In this document: positions 10,814 to 21,900 of the stretch, piece after piece
Layout of the letters: every line of letters begins with the position of its first letter
Position numbering within the stretch: position 1 is the stretch's first letter
Program-made: the position numbers and the translations under genes
From: Diaporthe sp. PMI_573
Lineage: Eukaryota > Ascomycota > Sordariomycetes > Diaporthales > Diaporthaceae
Assembly: GCA_021399435.1 (NCBI GenBank)
Contig: JAJTUP010000012.1
Location: forward strand, 186,001 to 250,000
Length of the DNA: 64,000 nt
Reading direction: 5' to 3'
The notes under the pieces: generated by a model
Told to the model about the DNA's origin: nothing
Databases searched by the model: none
What the model saw: the letters and a program-made list of their open reading frames with translations, nothing else

Positions 10814-11890
10814 TCATGTCGCCGCTTGCACAGGGGCAGCAACAGAGATGTCAGCCGGTGTCTCCGCCCTTGTCTTGTTGATGGCCTCCAGGATTTTGCT
10901 GGCGCCTCTCTCCACGAGGATCGCTGCGACCTTGTGGCCCAGCTCCTCCGCGGCCTTCGCATCTGATACCTCCTGTGTGACCTCGGTCTCGGCGCCTTGT
11001 GATCCGTCCAGGCTGACTACTGTGGCCCTCATCCTCAAGACTTGCCCTTTGCCGTTCTCGCCAGGCACCCAGTCCGTCTCGACGCCAATCGGCACGCTGC
11101 AGCCACCCTCGAGCGTCCGCATGACGGTCCTCTCCGCCTCGCACGCCAGCATCGTCTCCGCGCACAGCACTGGCTTCAGCAGCCCCAGCGTAGCCTTGTC
11201 GTCCGACCGCACCTCAATGCCCAGGGCGCCTTGGCCGACGGCGTGCAGCATGCCGCCGCCCTCGCTCGTGGACTCCAGGTACTGGCCTATCCGGTGGCCG
11301 CAGTCCATGCGCAGCAGGCCCGCGGCGGCGAGGATGATGGCGTCGTAGCCGAGTTCCTCGTCGTCGCACTTGCGCAGGCGCGTGTCGATGTTCCCCCGCA
11401 CGTCCTTGAACACCAGGCCTGGGTACTTGCGGCGCAGCTGCGCAGACCGGCGCACGCTGCTGGTTCCCACGACAGCTCCCTCCGGCAGGTCCGCCAGCTT
11501 CCGGTACTTCCCGCCGTGCCCGGCGCGGAAGACGACGACGTCGCGCGGGTCCTCTCGCTTCGTCACGCAGCCCAGCACGCAGCCCTCGGGCAGCGAGGTG
11601 GGCATGTCCTTGAGCGAGTGCACGATCATGTCCAGCTCGGGCGGGGAGCTCGTCAGCATGGCCTCGAGCTCCGAGGTCCACAGGCCCTTGCCCAGGTTGG
11701 GCAGCGGGGTCGTCTTGTCGCGGTCGCCCATCACCGACACCGTCACCGTCTCGAACTTGACGTGCGGGTGCGTCTTGGACAGCTCCGAGATGACGATCTC
11801 GCACTGCTTCAGCGCCAGGCCTGACCGCCGGGTGCCCACGCGGACGGTTGTGCCTGAGGAGAGGGGCGCGGGGGGCGGCGCGGCTGCCAT
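10814..11890 (-). CDS. HEM3: Porphobilinogen deaminase (hydroxymethylbilane synthase)
   Basis: Single-exon 358-residue protein, the usual family length. It starts with a short Ala/Pro-rich leader, then VRVGTRRSGLAL, the substrate-binding VHSLKDMPTS, GTSSVRRSAQLRR, and FKDVRGNIDTRL. Near the C-terminus TLEGGCSVPIG carries the cysteine (about C264) that holds the dipyrromethane cofactor. The enzyme joins four porphobilinogen units into hydroxymethylbilane in the cytosol, the third step of heme synthesis. All the key arginines of the VRRS and RGN motifs are present, so it should be active. No intron is needed. The start at 11890 (GCCATTG on the plus strand) gives the expected N-terminus. Confidence 0.95.
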   Translation of the reverse strand: MAAAPPPAPLSSGTTVRVGTRRSGLALKQCEIVISELSKTHPHVKFETVTVSVMGDRDKTTPLPNLGKGLWTSELEAMLTSSPPELDMIVHSLKDMPTSLPEGCVLGCVTKREDPRDVVVFRAGHGGKYRKLADLPEGAVVGTSSVRRSAQLRRKYPGLVFKDVRGNIDTRLRKCDDEELGYDAIILAAAGLLRMDCGHRIGQYLESTSEGGGMLHAVGQGALGIEVRSDDKATLGLLKPVLCAETMLACEAERTVMRTLEGGCSVPIGVETDWVPGENGKGQVLRMRATVVSLDGSQGAETEVTQEVSDAKAAEELGHKVAAILVERGASKILEAINKTRAETPADISVAAPVQAAT

Positions 11891-13278
11891 TGTGTCGGTT
11901 CTTTTGTGGAATTTACACGGGATGAGAGGTTGTAGTGATGAGGTGAAGGACGTGCCAGAGACCGCTGCTTAATTGAGAGGTAAACCGTAAGAATGACCCC
12001 AATGGGCTGCTGCTGTGTGTGGCTTGTGCGACGAGGGAGGTGGCAGCCTTTCGATGGTCGGGACTGCATCGGCGCAGTGGTGGCTTATCGTGATGGAGGG
12101 GTCCAAAAAAAATCCCAACCCTGGCCGAGCGAGTGGGAGTGGACAGTCACTCTGACTTCACATTTACTTTCTGCGTGAGATTGACTCCAATTCCTCTCTG
12201 ACTCAAGGTTTTGACATAACACTCGCTCACAGGTGCATTGGAAAGTAATTGGGGTCTTCGCTGGCGTCGACATTCCGTGCAGCAAGGACCAGCGCCAATG
12301 TACCCGCTCCACGCAGCATCTTCAGCAGCACTATTTCGTGTCCGTGACATATTCCAAGGATATTGTTCTACAATCATCGCCTTTTGCTACCGATTCTCCC
12401 AATTTGAACCATACTGGTACCTAATTTGCGTGGGTGTTAGGCATATGAGGACTCGAGGGGCCGGTGCATCACACCCTCGATGATATGAATGGACCAACCG
12501 CCGATTGGGAGCTGAAAGCCAAAGAGCGGCACGACTAGCCCACCAGATATCAGGCTGCCCAATGACAGATGACCACTTCTGAACCCTTTCCATGTTGCAC
12601 TGTATCATGCTCGTGTCCCTCCAGGCGGACCAAGTGAGGTCGTTTCCAGAAGGGGCCAGCGCAGGAGCGTCGTCACTGGCGTCAGCTCGAGTACAGGTCC
12701 GCCTCTCCTCACGCCGAAACTACTCGGCCACGGAGTATGTGGCGGATCGTGACGGCCTCTTTGCCTCGACTATGAGCTGATCGTACCTCGCAAACTGCAA
12801 TGCCATCCCGTCAACTGTTGCAGGTCCCACATGTCCAAGGTATCATCGTCCCACTCAGGCATTCAAGACAGTGCAAGACCATTGGCCTTTGGGATCCCAC
12901 TCGCCTAACAACACAGATGATGGGCGAACTTACCTAAGGGGAAGCGCGTTGTGGACGCCCTACTTCCTTGCTGGAACATTTGGAAGTCATCCTGAGCCTC
13001 TCAGAAACCACGCTCGAGACATGCAAGCTTCACAAGAGGCTGGACCACTCACTCTCGCCAAACTTGTGCACACATGCAACTCGACGTGTCAGGTCTGTAT
13101 GGAGGCCACCTGCTCGCAGATGAATGATCTGGGACTATAAGAGTCGAGCACGTCATGCTCGAGATTATGCCGTGTTTTGTTGTGGTCCTCAACATCAGAT
13201 CTGTAAGACCAGACCGATCCTCATTGATCTCCAAGGTTACCAAGTTCCCTCCCAAAGCGCTCTCGCACCACCACCAAA
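11891..13278. other. Intergenic, no gene seen
   Basis: 1.39 kb between the divergent deaminase and secreted-protein genes. Only short unsupported ORFs are present. It should contain both promoters. No tRNA box A/B pair was recognised. Confidence 0.45.
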
Positions 13279-13838
13279 ATGAAGGTTGCTGTCCCCCTCC
13301 TCGCACATACGGTACTCGCGTACGCCAAGCTGAGGCCCCACGGGATTGACAACCCGGCATCGATGGCTCAGGTCTCCAACGCGTCCGCACCTACATGCGG
13401 CGTCGGGTACACATACTGCGGGTACATCCTGCAGCAGGAGAAACGTAAGCAGGCCCCTTGCCGCCGTCACGAGCTCGATGAGAGCCCGGACTGACACGGA
13501 GATCGCCCGCAGACTTCGAAACGGGCACCATCCTCACCGCGTACTGCAGTGGGGGCGACTGCGACTCGGCGACGGGCACGACACGGACCGACCCCCTTCA
13601 GGCCCTCTACGTGTGCGTGCCTGAGGGGGCGGTCCCGAGGAAGCGCGACGCCGACGAGGACAAGCCGTACTCCGGTCCGGTCAAGATCGAGCTCCTTTGT
13701 GCCTGCAGCGGGGAGCCGTTTGATGGCGAGGAGAATGTGTGCCTGAACCCCGAGGGCGACCATATTGGCCGGTGCAGCACGCCTTGTGTCAACACTGATT
13801 GTGTAGGGAAGGCGGCTACTGCTCCTGGAACGCATTAG
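13279..13838 (+). CDS. Small secreted cysteine-rich protein, effector-like candidate
   Basis: Two exons, 13279-13444 and 13513-13838, give 163 residues. The intron is GTAAGC...CGCAG (68 bp) and the split codon is His. The N-terminus (MKVAVPLLAHTVLAYA) looks like a short secretion signal with likely cleavage near residue 16. The mature part has 11 cysteines, several in close pairs (CSGGDC, CAC, CSTPCVNTDC), and no transmembrane segment. PRKRDADEDK in the middle offers a dibasic Kex2-type site. ATG context is good (CAAAATGAAG). I recognise no domain. Size, secretion signal and Cys content fit a fungal apoplastic effector or similar extracellular protein, which is inference. It lies in a gene-poor stretch next to a tRNA. 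Confidence 0.72.
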
Positions 13839-14458
13839 GTGTTTCGGTGTTTGTGTTCCAGGGTTTGCTGTCTGGAATCTCTTGGGCCGGCTCTGCATGA
13901 AACGGTTAACAAATATGCCAATGGTCTCTTTCAATATCATCTTGTCACTGTGTACTGCTTGATTTGGTTGTCAGCCCCAATCCAGACAGGATTCTCTATC
14001 TTGCTTGAATTTGGACCCTCTTGCGGCAGTGAGCACTTCAGCAACACTAGATAGGATGCTAAGGAAAGGTATTGACCAGTGTTATTAGAAAGGATCATTC
14101 CAGCGTTCAAAGCTTCAACTGTGACTCTCGAGATCTACTCGTCAAATCTGTGCCATATACGCTATATTGGTCAGCATCCCCAAACCTGTTCTCAGACAAG
14201 CATCTAGATGTCGTCAAGGAGGAGTTGAATATTTCAAACATTGAAACCAGAAATAATTAGACACCACACCCTTCGGGTTTGTTCTGTTACCTCAGTCCAA
14301 CTCTTGGAGAACTAAACTGGACCTGCTCTAGGAAATGTACTGAGAATAGATAATGCTTATTAGTGGATAATAGACACTCCAACTATTATTTTAAATCATG
14401 GGACCAAATTAATATTGCAAATCAAAATTATAGAAATTTATCCAGAAGAGGAAAAAGT
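13839..14458. other. Intergenic, AT-richer stretch before tRNA-His
   Basis: 620 bp without a supported gene. Base composition becomes clearly AT-richer from about 14340 (long A/T runs), unlike the flanking coding DNA. A run of five A at 14452-14456 reads as TTTTT on the minus strand and is a probable pol III terminator for the tRNA. Confidence 0.45.
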
Positions 14459-14552
14459 TGTCTGCCCCATGAATCGAACATGGGTTTCTTCGGACCGTCG
14501 AGTTCTTTTCAGAAACCACAACGAAGTGTACTGACCACTATACTAGGCAGAC
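14459..14552 (-). tRNA. tRNA-His (anticodon GTG), with a ~22-nt intron
   Basis: Read on the minus strand, this folds into a complete cloverleaf. The acceptor stem GTCTGCC/GGCAGAC has 7 perfect pairs. The D arm starts TAGTATAGTGGTCAGTAC (box A). The anticodon stem is CTTCG/CGAAG, and the T arm CCCATGTTCGATTCATGGG contains box B. The anticodon loop reads TTGTGG, giving GTG at plus-strand 14517-14519. Between the base after the anticodon and the 3' half of the stem are 22 extra bases (14494-14515), in the canonical position for a nuclear tRNA intron. The discriminator base is A, as in eukaryotic tRNA-His. A T5 terminator follows. The intron limits could shift by one base. Confidence 0.87.
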
Positions 14553-15931
14553 ATGTAAACCAGGATGCCCATGAGCTCATGACGCCATTCCGCTCCAGCC
14601 GTCGCTCCACAGTAGCTCATTGCATGGTGCTAGTGCAGCAGTTCTTCATTCTATTCACGTCACAGTAAATATCAATGTGATCAGAACAATATCTCAAAAT
14701 TAAACCAGGTCTATGAGGAGACATTGACAAGGAGCTCAGTCTCAATACTGCTACTGTCGGTGCAAGCTAACTTCAGTCTGCAGCATGTACATACTAGTAT
14801 GGAGCCCAGAGAGAACCTCTCGCTTTCCCAAGGTTGTCAATTGCAGATGTGACGACCATGCCAATTTTCTTGAGAATTCTCTACTCAGTGATACCTCCCT
14901 CTGCTTTCATTCTGTCTAGTACTAGACTGTTTCATCCAGATGTAGGTAAACACGCTGGGTGGTTATGACAGGCTGCTCAGTGGAACAGTCAGTGCTACAA
15001 GATTCATGTGCAAAGACAGCGCTGGACATCTGGATGTTGACGCCCAGCGGGATATTCAATTCCAAAAACGTTACCTGGGACGCCCTGTCTTCCAATGTTG
15101 CAACCCTCTCAAGCCACCATGGCTCAACAGTACCTCAGCAGTACCTCTGCAGGATTGAAACTTCGAAGGCCGACACGGCTTGGGTTGAAGGAATGGTCTA
15201 AAAGTCTCTCCGCAGGGTTCCGCAAGGATCCCACCGTTGGTAGGTTGAAAGACTAGATCACGCTTCTCAATTCTCTGTTGGTGTTTGATCAGGAGATGAT
15301 CGTCTATATGGATTCTGCTGCGCCATTGAATATGCAGTTGATGCAGAAAAGACGCGGGGATTTCGAGAGATTACATATTTATCACCATCCTAGGTAGATG
15401 TATGCATTCTGCATCAGATCTTTCAGTCACAGGAACTTCTGGCGATATCTTCTCCCTTTTTCTTCCAGGCCATATCTGACGTATTTGGTGAAACACGGAT
15501 GAAAATTGGGTTCAAGTAAAGAAAAGGTTACAGAATAGGCATGTCCGGAGTGAATACCGTGAATCAAAAGTGCCAACCTGCCCAAAACATGGGACAAATG
15601 ATAGATTATACGGGTTAATTCGTGTTGCACCTTCTTGACTCTGAAGCTCTGTTGGTTGTCTGGCCTGCAGGTGGCAACTTGGCAAGAGCTATTCCTCTTG
15701 TGGCGCGACCGCACGCTCTACTGCGGGCTTCCTTTTTCCAGCCTTTCCACCTACCTACATATGTACAATCAAACCTACCTCAAACTACCTAAAACTCGAC
15801 TTGGAGAAGCATATAATTCATCCAGTGTGTTCTAAACTTCGGCCTTTTTCCCATTGGTAACGGGACCTCTCATTGGCGAGCAACCAACATCTTCCCCGCC
15901 TTGCTGCACCGAGGGCCTGCCTCGTCAAAAA
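14553..15931. other. Intergenic, no gene seen
   Basis: 1.38 kb between the tRNA and the monooxygenase gene. ORFs at 14959 and 15427-15714 have no recognisable motif. The last ~150 bp should be the monooxygenase promoter and leader. Confidence 0.4.
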
Positions 15932-17386
15932 ATGGAAACATACGATGTTGTGATTGTCGGCGCCGGCTTGTCAGGAATCAACTGCGCATACCGGCTACAA
16001 ACAGAGACCCCGGGAACGAGCTTCACGGTGCTCGAGGGGCGTGAGGGAATCGGCGGCACCTGGGACCTGTTCAAGTTCCCCGGGGTGCGTTCGGATTCGG
16101 ACCTTCCCTCCCTCGGCTTTGCGTGGTATCCATGGCCGTATGAACAGGTCTTCGCCGAGGGACCGCTGATTCTGGAGTACATGAAGGATGCCGCGTCGAA
16201 GCACAACATAGGCAAGCACATCCAGTTCCAGCAGAAGGTTGTCTCGGCCAATTGGTCCTCCAAGACTCATAAATGGGAGCTTGTGGTGGCCTCGCAGGGA
16301 CAAACGAAGCATATCAAGGCAGGCTTCCTGGCCCTCGGGACTGGGTACTACGACTATGAGACCCCACTACAGACGACAATTCCTGGTCTTGATAAATTCA
16401 AGGGTAAGACCATCCACCCGCAGTTCTGGCCGGAACAATACGACTACAGCGGCCAGAAGCTTGCTATAATTGGCAGCGGGGCCACCGCCATAACCCTCCT
16501 GCCACGCCTAGCACAGCAGGCCGCCGACGTGACAATGATCCAGCGCAGCCCTGCCTACATCGGCTCATTGCCGGACGCGACACCACTCTCCTCGTGGGCT
16601 CGAAAGCTATTTCCCCTCTCCTGGGTTGCGATATGGGAGCGCTTCTACCATACAGCCTTCTTCTACTGGATCGCCTTGTTCTACAGGACGTTCCCCCAGG
16701 CCGCGAGATCCGTGCTTCTAAAGGAGATGGCCGCCGCGCTGCCAGAGGACGTCAAGGCAAAGCCGCACTTCGAGCCGAGCTACATGCCTGGGACGCAGCG
16801 AGTGTGCCTAGCTCCCAATTCAGACTTCTTCAAGGCCCTCTTCCGCAAGAACGCCCACGTCGTCACAGGTGAGATCGACACGGTGGCCGAGCACCACATC
16901 CGGATGAAGGACGGCACCTCGGTCGAGGCCGATGTAATCATCACGGCCACGGGCCTCAGCATGAAGTTCGGGGGAGGCGTGGACCTGCGGGTCGACGGGG
17001 AGTCTATCTCCTGGGGGAAGAGGATGGTCTGGAATGCCGCGATGCTTGATGGGGTGCCGAATCTGGTCTGGATGCTCGGTTACACGGATGGGGCCTGGAC
17101 AATAGGGGCCGATGCTGCCGCCCTGATCCTCGTGCGGGTCCTCAAATACATGCGCCGGACCCAGGCTGCGTCCGTGACTCCTCGTGCCCCTCGGGATGCG
17201 GCGGTCGAGACGAGGCGCCTGTGGCCGCTCGATTCGACATACCGCCAGATTGCGGACCAGTGTCTGCCTGTGTACGGGGCCAAGGGGCCGTGGGCGCCGA
17301 GGAGATTGAGTCCGTTTGCGGACTATCTGCACTCACGGTGGGGGAATGTGACGGATGGCCTGGAGTTCCGGGCGATGAATTCTTGA
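15932..17386 (+). CDS. Flavin-dependent monooxygenase, Baeyer-Villiger type
   Basis: Single-exon 484-residue class B flavoprotein. The FAD dinucleotide fold GAGLSG is at 10-15, followed by GGTWD (41-45). The NADPH fold GSGATA is at 181-186. Between them, F156-x-G158-x3-H162-x3-W166 (FKGKTIHPQFW) matches the Baeyer-Villiger monooxygenase fingerprint FxGxxxHxxxW exactly. Such enzymes insert oxygen into ketones to make esters or lactones, or oxidise N or S atoms, using NADPH and O2. The substrate cannot be told from sequence. A hydrophobic Phe/Tyr/Trp-rich stretch near 220-260 may line a lipophilic pocket. The reading frame is open further upstream, but ATG at 15932 (AAAAAATGGAA) gives the normal N-terminus. 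Possible neighbours in function are the acyltransferase and P450 downstream. Confidence 0.9.
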   Translation: METYDVVIVGAGLSGINCAYRLQTETPGTSFTVLEGREGIGGTWDLFKFPGVRSDSDLPSLGFAWYPWPYEQVFAEGPLILEYMKDAASKHNIGKHIQFQQKVVSANWSSKTHKWELVVASQGQTKHIKAGFLALGTGYYDYETPLQTTIPGLDKFKGKTIHPQFWPEQYDYSGQKLAIIGSGATAITLLPRLAQQAADVTMIQRSPAYIGSLPDATPLSSWARKLFPLSWVAIWERFYHTAFFYWIALFYRTFPQAARSVLLKEMAAALPEDVKAKPHFEPSYMPGTQRVCLAPNSDFFKALFRKNAHVVTGEIDTVAEHHIRMKDGTSVEADVIITATGLSMKFGGGVDLRVDGESISWGKRMVWNAAMLDGVPNLVWMLGYTDGAWTIGADAAALILVRVLKYMRRTQAASVTPRAPRDAAVETRRLWPLDSTYRQIADQCLPVYGAKGPWAPRRLSPFADYLHSRWGNVTDGLEFRAMNS

Positions 17387-18918
17387 TCAGAAGATCCCAC
17401 AGCCACGTTACTCATAGAAATAGGTACCAGGAGAGCAATTCAATACATCGGTCCCAAGGCTCGTAGTGACGGATTACTTACCAAGAAAGGGTTCCAGACC
17501 TTTCAGCCAAGCATGGTCCATATGCTTCCGACGGTGCCGGGGTGGCGGGTGTGGGTGTGGACCTTTCGAGGTACCGTCTGTCGTTGACTCCGGCACGGTC
17601 GACTCACATAACACATCCTGCCGGCGCTACAGATATCACGAGGTTATGGTCTGGTGTTGCGCGACACTAGGCTGCGTCCGTCCAAGCGAGTGATGATTTA
17701 GAGCTGGTCTATCATCGTGAGGTCTTGAGGCTGTTGATGACGGAGCTAGGTCAAGTCGGTCGGCCCGCAGTCGGCACTTTTTGGCCGGCGACGGTAGCAG
17801 AACTAAGAACGGCCCAAGCTCCCGAGAAGAATAACCACAACCAGACCAGGCCGAGAGTGTCCAAGCCAAGAGCTACATGTGTACTTCCCCGCATTGTTAC
17901 CCCACAATTCCTGAGTGTTACAGGCCAGGGATGGAGGATGGGGATCAGGCCGAGCGTGTTTCTTGGTTTCACCCGCTGGCGGCTGCCGTATGGTGTCGTG
18001 TCACAGAGGGACGGCCATATTTCTGGATAAAACATGCAAACACGGCTGCCCGCCGGGCTTCCATGCTGGCTTCCATGCTGTTGTTTATAAGTTGCCAGTT
18101 GCGAACTTGCATCGCAGAGTGTGATCTAGCTCAAGTGCGTTATTATTGCAACAGAGAGTAGGGCTACAGAAGGGCCCTGGCTCTTGTCTTGTAAGTCGTA
18201 CGGATACTGTAACAGCTTCCGTGAAGAATGCGGGGGTGGATCCGGCCAAGCGCTGCCCGTCCTGATTTGGTAGGTGGGTACGGCGGGCGCAGTGGAACCA
18301 GTGGCCTGACTGCCTCATGATCGACATGTCACTTTCCACCTCGCTGCTGGAGGCTGCCCAAGGGACTGGTGAGGGGCAGAGCACACGTACAGAGGGGAAG
18401 GGGCAAGCCTGGAACCTTGGGTTGCTTCGAGTTGAGATGCACGTTGCATGTTTCCAAGGCACGAGGCTCCAAGATTTTGGGGAAAGGACGCGCCTGATGC
18501 TACTTCGTGCAGGCTGTTCGGCCCTTTCCTCCTTCCCTCCCGCCCGAAATCTAAAACGGACCCTCTGCGTCCCGTCCGACCTTGGGTGCGACCTGACCTG
18601 TCCTTCACAAGCCAGCTGTTCCCCAAACCTGGCTCCAACAACTGTGTCCTCGAGGCCCTCGTGCGCGCCAGCCTGGGTTTTTGTTAGAACCCTCGAGGAA
18701 TGTGAGAAGCATCGCGCAATCGCGTACAATATTCCACTCCAATCTTCAGATCGTGAAGCCAACCCAACCTGGTGACTGGCTGGGGAGTCGGGAAGCCCCT
18801 TCAACTTCAAGCCCTCGTTCCCTCCCGGCAGATGATAACAACCAGCTGAGAGACGCTCGTCGCGCAGACTGCCGGCAGTCGGTCCTACAGTCAGTCAGCT
18901 AGGACCTCATCGCCCATC
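17387..18918. other. Intergenic, no gene seen
   Basis: 1.53 kb between two plus-strand genes. The 241-codon minus ORF at 18085-18810 has no family motif and unlikely composition. The region should include the transhydrogenase promoter. Confidence 0.4.
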
Positions 18919-21900
18919 ATGGCGTCGTGGTCCGTGGTTCGGCCAGTTTTGGCCCACAATAACCAATTCTCCTCGGCTCCAGCTGTCGAAGCTCTGCTCC
19001 AGCGGTCCTCGCGCGTCCTGGGTAAGCATGCCAGACTGCCATACAAGAACAAGCCTCGAGGCGAGAGTCAATGAGCTGCATCTGTGTAACCGAACCCTAA
19101 TTTCGATCCTTAGATATTGCTCCTGTTGTCGTTGCTCGCAACCGCCCGCTTTCCTACCGCCAGCACTACCAATGGCACGCCGCTCCTGGGCAGAAGAAAG
19201 CTGCCCTGTCCCCACTGTCAGTTGCTGTCCGGAAGCAACAGCCGCTCGAGCTCGTCCGTCATGCTTCCGTGCTGTCCAACATCCCGGCTCCGTCGCCTGC
19301 AGCTCCGGGTGCGAGCTACTCGACCGCGGTCGTGCCGCCCACTACTCCGTACTCCAAGCTGACTGTCGGCATTCCTCGTGAGACCTTTCCCAACGAGAAG
19401 CGCGTTGCGATCACCCCGCAAAACGTCGCCCTCCTGCTCAAGAAGGGCTTCTCCAAGGTTCTTGTCCAGCGCGGCGCTGGCGCCGAAGCTGATTTCCTGG
19501 ATGAAGCCTACGACAAAGCCGGCGCCACTCTTGTCGATGATGCTTCTCCCATCTGGCAGCAGTCAGACATTGTGCTCAAGGTCCGCGCTCCCTCCAGCCC
19601 TGCCGAAATAGACAGCCTCCGTGAGGGCCAGACAATCATCAGCTTCCTCCAGCCCGCCCAGAACAAGCCCCTTGTTGAGAAGATCGCCGCAAAGAAGGCT
19701 ACCGCCTTTGCCATGGACATGATCCCTCGCATTAGCAGGGCGCAGGTCTTTGACGCTCTGAGTTCAATGGCCAACATCGCTGGTTACAAGGCGGTCCTGG
19801 AGGCTTCGAACAACTTTGGTCGCTTCCTCACTGGTCAAGTCACAGCTGCTGGCAAGATTCCGCCTTGCAAGGTCCTCGTGATCGGCGCAGGTGTTGCCGG
19901 ACTGAGCGCTATTGCGACAGCCAGGAGGCTTGGAGCCATCGTTCGGGGCTTTGACACGCGTTCTGCCGCTCGCGAACAGGTCCAGTCGCTTGGTGCCGAA
20001 TTCGTCGAGGTAGAACTCCAAGAGGACGGCTCAGGCGCCGGCGGTTATGCGAAAGAAATGTCCAAGGAATTCATCGAGGCCGAAATGAAGCTCTTCACCG
20101 AGCAAGCTCGCGAGGTTGACATCATCATCACCACTGCTCTGATCCCCGGCCGCCCAGCTCCGAAGCTCATCACGAAGTCCATGGTCGAAATCATGAAACC
20201 AGGGTCGGTCATCGTCGATTTGGCAGCTGAGGCTGGTGGAAATTGCGAAAAGACCGTCCCTGGCGAGCTGACCACGTATCATGACGTGAAAATTATCGGT
20301 ATGTCAGCCCTGCATGAATATGCAGAGGCAACGGAGCTTACTGGCTAACACGCATCCAAGGTTACACTGATCTTCCCTCAAGGCTGCCCACGCAATCGTC
20401 CACTCTATATTCCAACAACATCGTCAAATTCCTGCTGTCCATGACCCCTGCTGAGCAGGAGTTCGGCATCGACCTGAATGATGAGGTTGTCAGAGGTTCC
20501 ATTGTCACCCAGAAGGGCGAGATCATACCCCCGGCTCCACGTCCAGCTCCGCCGCCCGCCCCGGCCGCCCCTTCAGCAGCAGCAGCGAAAGAGGAAGAAG
20601 TGGTTGCACTGACTCCGTTCCAAAAGACATCCCGAGAGGTCGGCTTCGTGACAGGTGGCATGGCTACCGCTTTAGCCCTGGGGAAACTGACAGGCCCAGC
20701 CTTCATGAGCAATGTTTTCACCTTTGGCCTGGCCGGCTTGATTGGCTACCGCGTAGTCTGGGGCGTTCAGCCTGCTCTCCACTCTCCTCTGATGTCTGTC
20801 ACTAATGCCATCTCCGGCATGGTCGGAATTGGTGGTCTGTTCGTCCTGGGAGGAGGTTACGTCCCAGAGACCATCCCTCAAGCTTTCGGCGCTGCATCCG
20901 TCGTCCTCGCTTTTGTGAATGTTTCGGGGGGCTTCGTCATAACGAAGCGAATGCTTGACATGTTCAAGCGCCCAACTGATCCTCCGGAGTACCCTTGGCT
21001 ATACGCAGTTCCCGCAGTGGTTTTTGGAGGGGGCTACTTGGCTGCCGCATCGACAGGGGCGGCTGGTCTTGTCCAGGCTGGATACATGGTCAGCTCTGTC
21101 CTGTGCATCAGCAGTCTCTCCAGCCTCGCGTCGCAAACCACGGCCCGGATGGGGAATGCGCTCGGTATCCTCGGAGTTGGCTCCGGCGTGCTTGCATCCC
21201 TCCTTGCCGTGGGCTTTTCGCCCGAGGTTCTGACCCAGTTCGGCGTCCTTGCAACCGTTGGCAGCGTTCTCGGTCAGTACAGCCCGACGCGTATGTTATG
21301 AGAAGAGGTCAAGTGTGCTAACTCGACTAGGCTTCTTGATCGGTAAACGCATTACGCCTACTGACCTTCCTCAGACCGTTGCCGCTCTTCACTCGGTGGT
21401 TGGACTGGCAGCGGTTTTGACTTCTATTGGTAGCGTCATGTCAGATCTAGACCATGTGTCGACACTTCATTTGGTCACCGCCTATCTGGGTGTCCTGATT
21501 GGTAAGTCAGCAGTGCTCAGTCTCAAGCGCCGCTGTTAACGTTACTTAGGTGGCATCACCTTCACTGGATCTATCGTCGCATTCATGAAGCTCGCAGGGA
21601 GAATGTCGTCGCGGCCTACAATTCTTCCAGGTCGTCACGTCATCAATTCCGGGCTTCTGGCAACCAATATCGGCACGATGGGCGCTTTCGTGACAATGGC
21701 ACCTGGGTCGCCAATGATCGCTGCTGGTGCGCTCGCAGCGAACACCGCCCTGTCGTTCGTCAAGGGATATACTACCACCGCTGCTATTGGCGGTGCCGAC
21801 ATGCCCGTGGTGATAACCGTCCTTAACGCCTATTCTGGTTTTGCTCTCGTAGCCGAGGGATTCATGCTCGAGAACCCGCTTCTGACGACCGTTGGCGCTC

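Noticed and set aside
18085..18810. 241-codon minus ORF between monooxygenase and transhydrogenase
   Set aside because: No hydrophobic core pattern or family motif; lies in the promoter side of the transhydrogenase.
21273..21330. Alternative donor GTATGT at 21291 in the transhydrogenase
   Set aside because: It keeps frame but leaves a 40-bp intron, shorter than usual for these fungi; GTCAGT at 21273 gives 58 bp and the expected protein.
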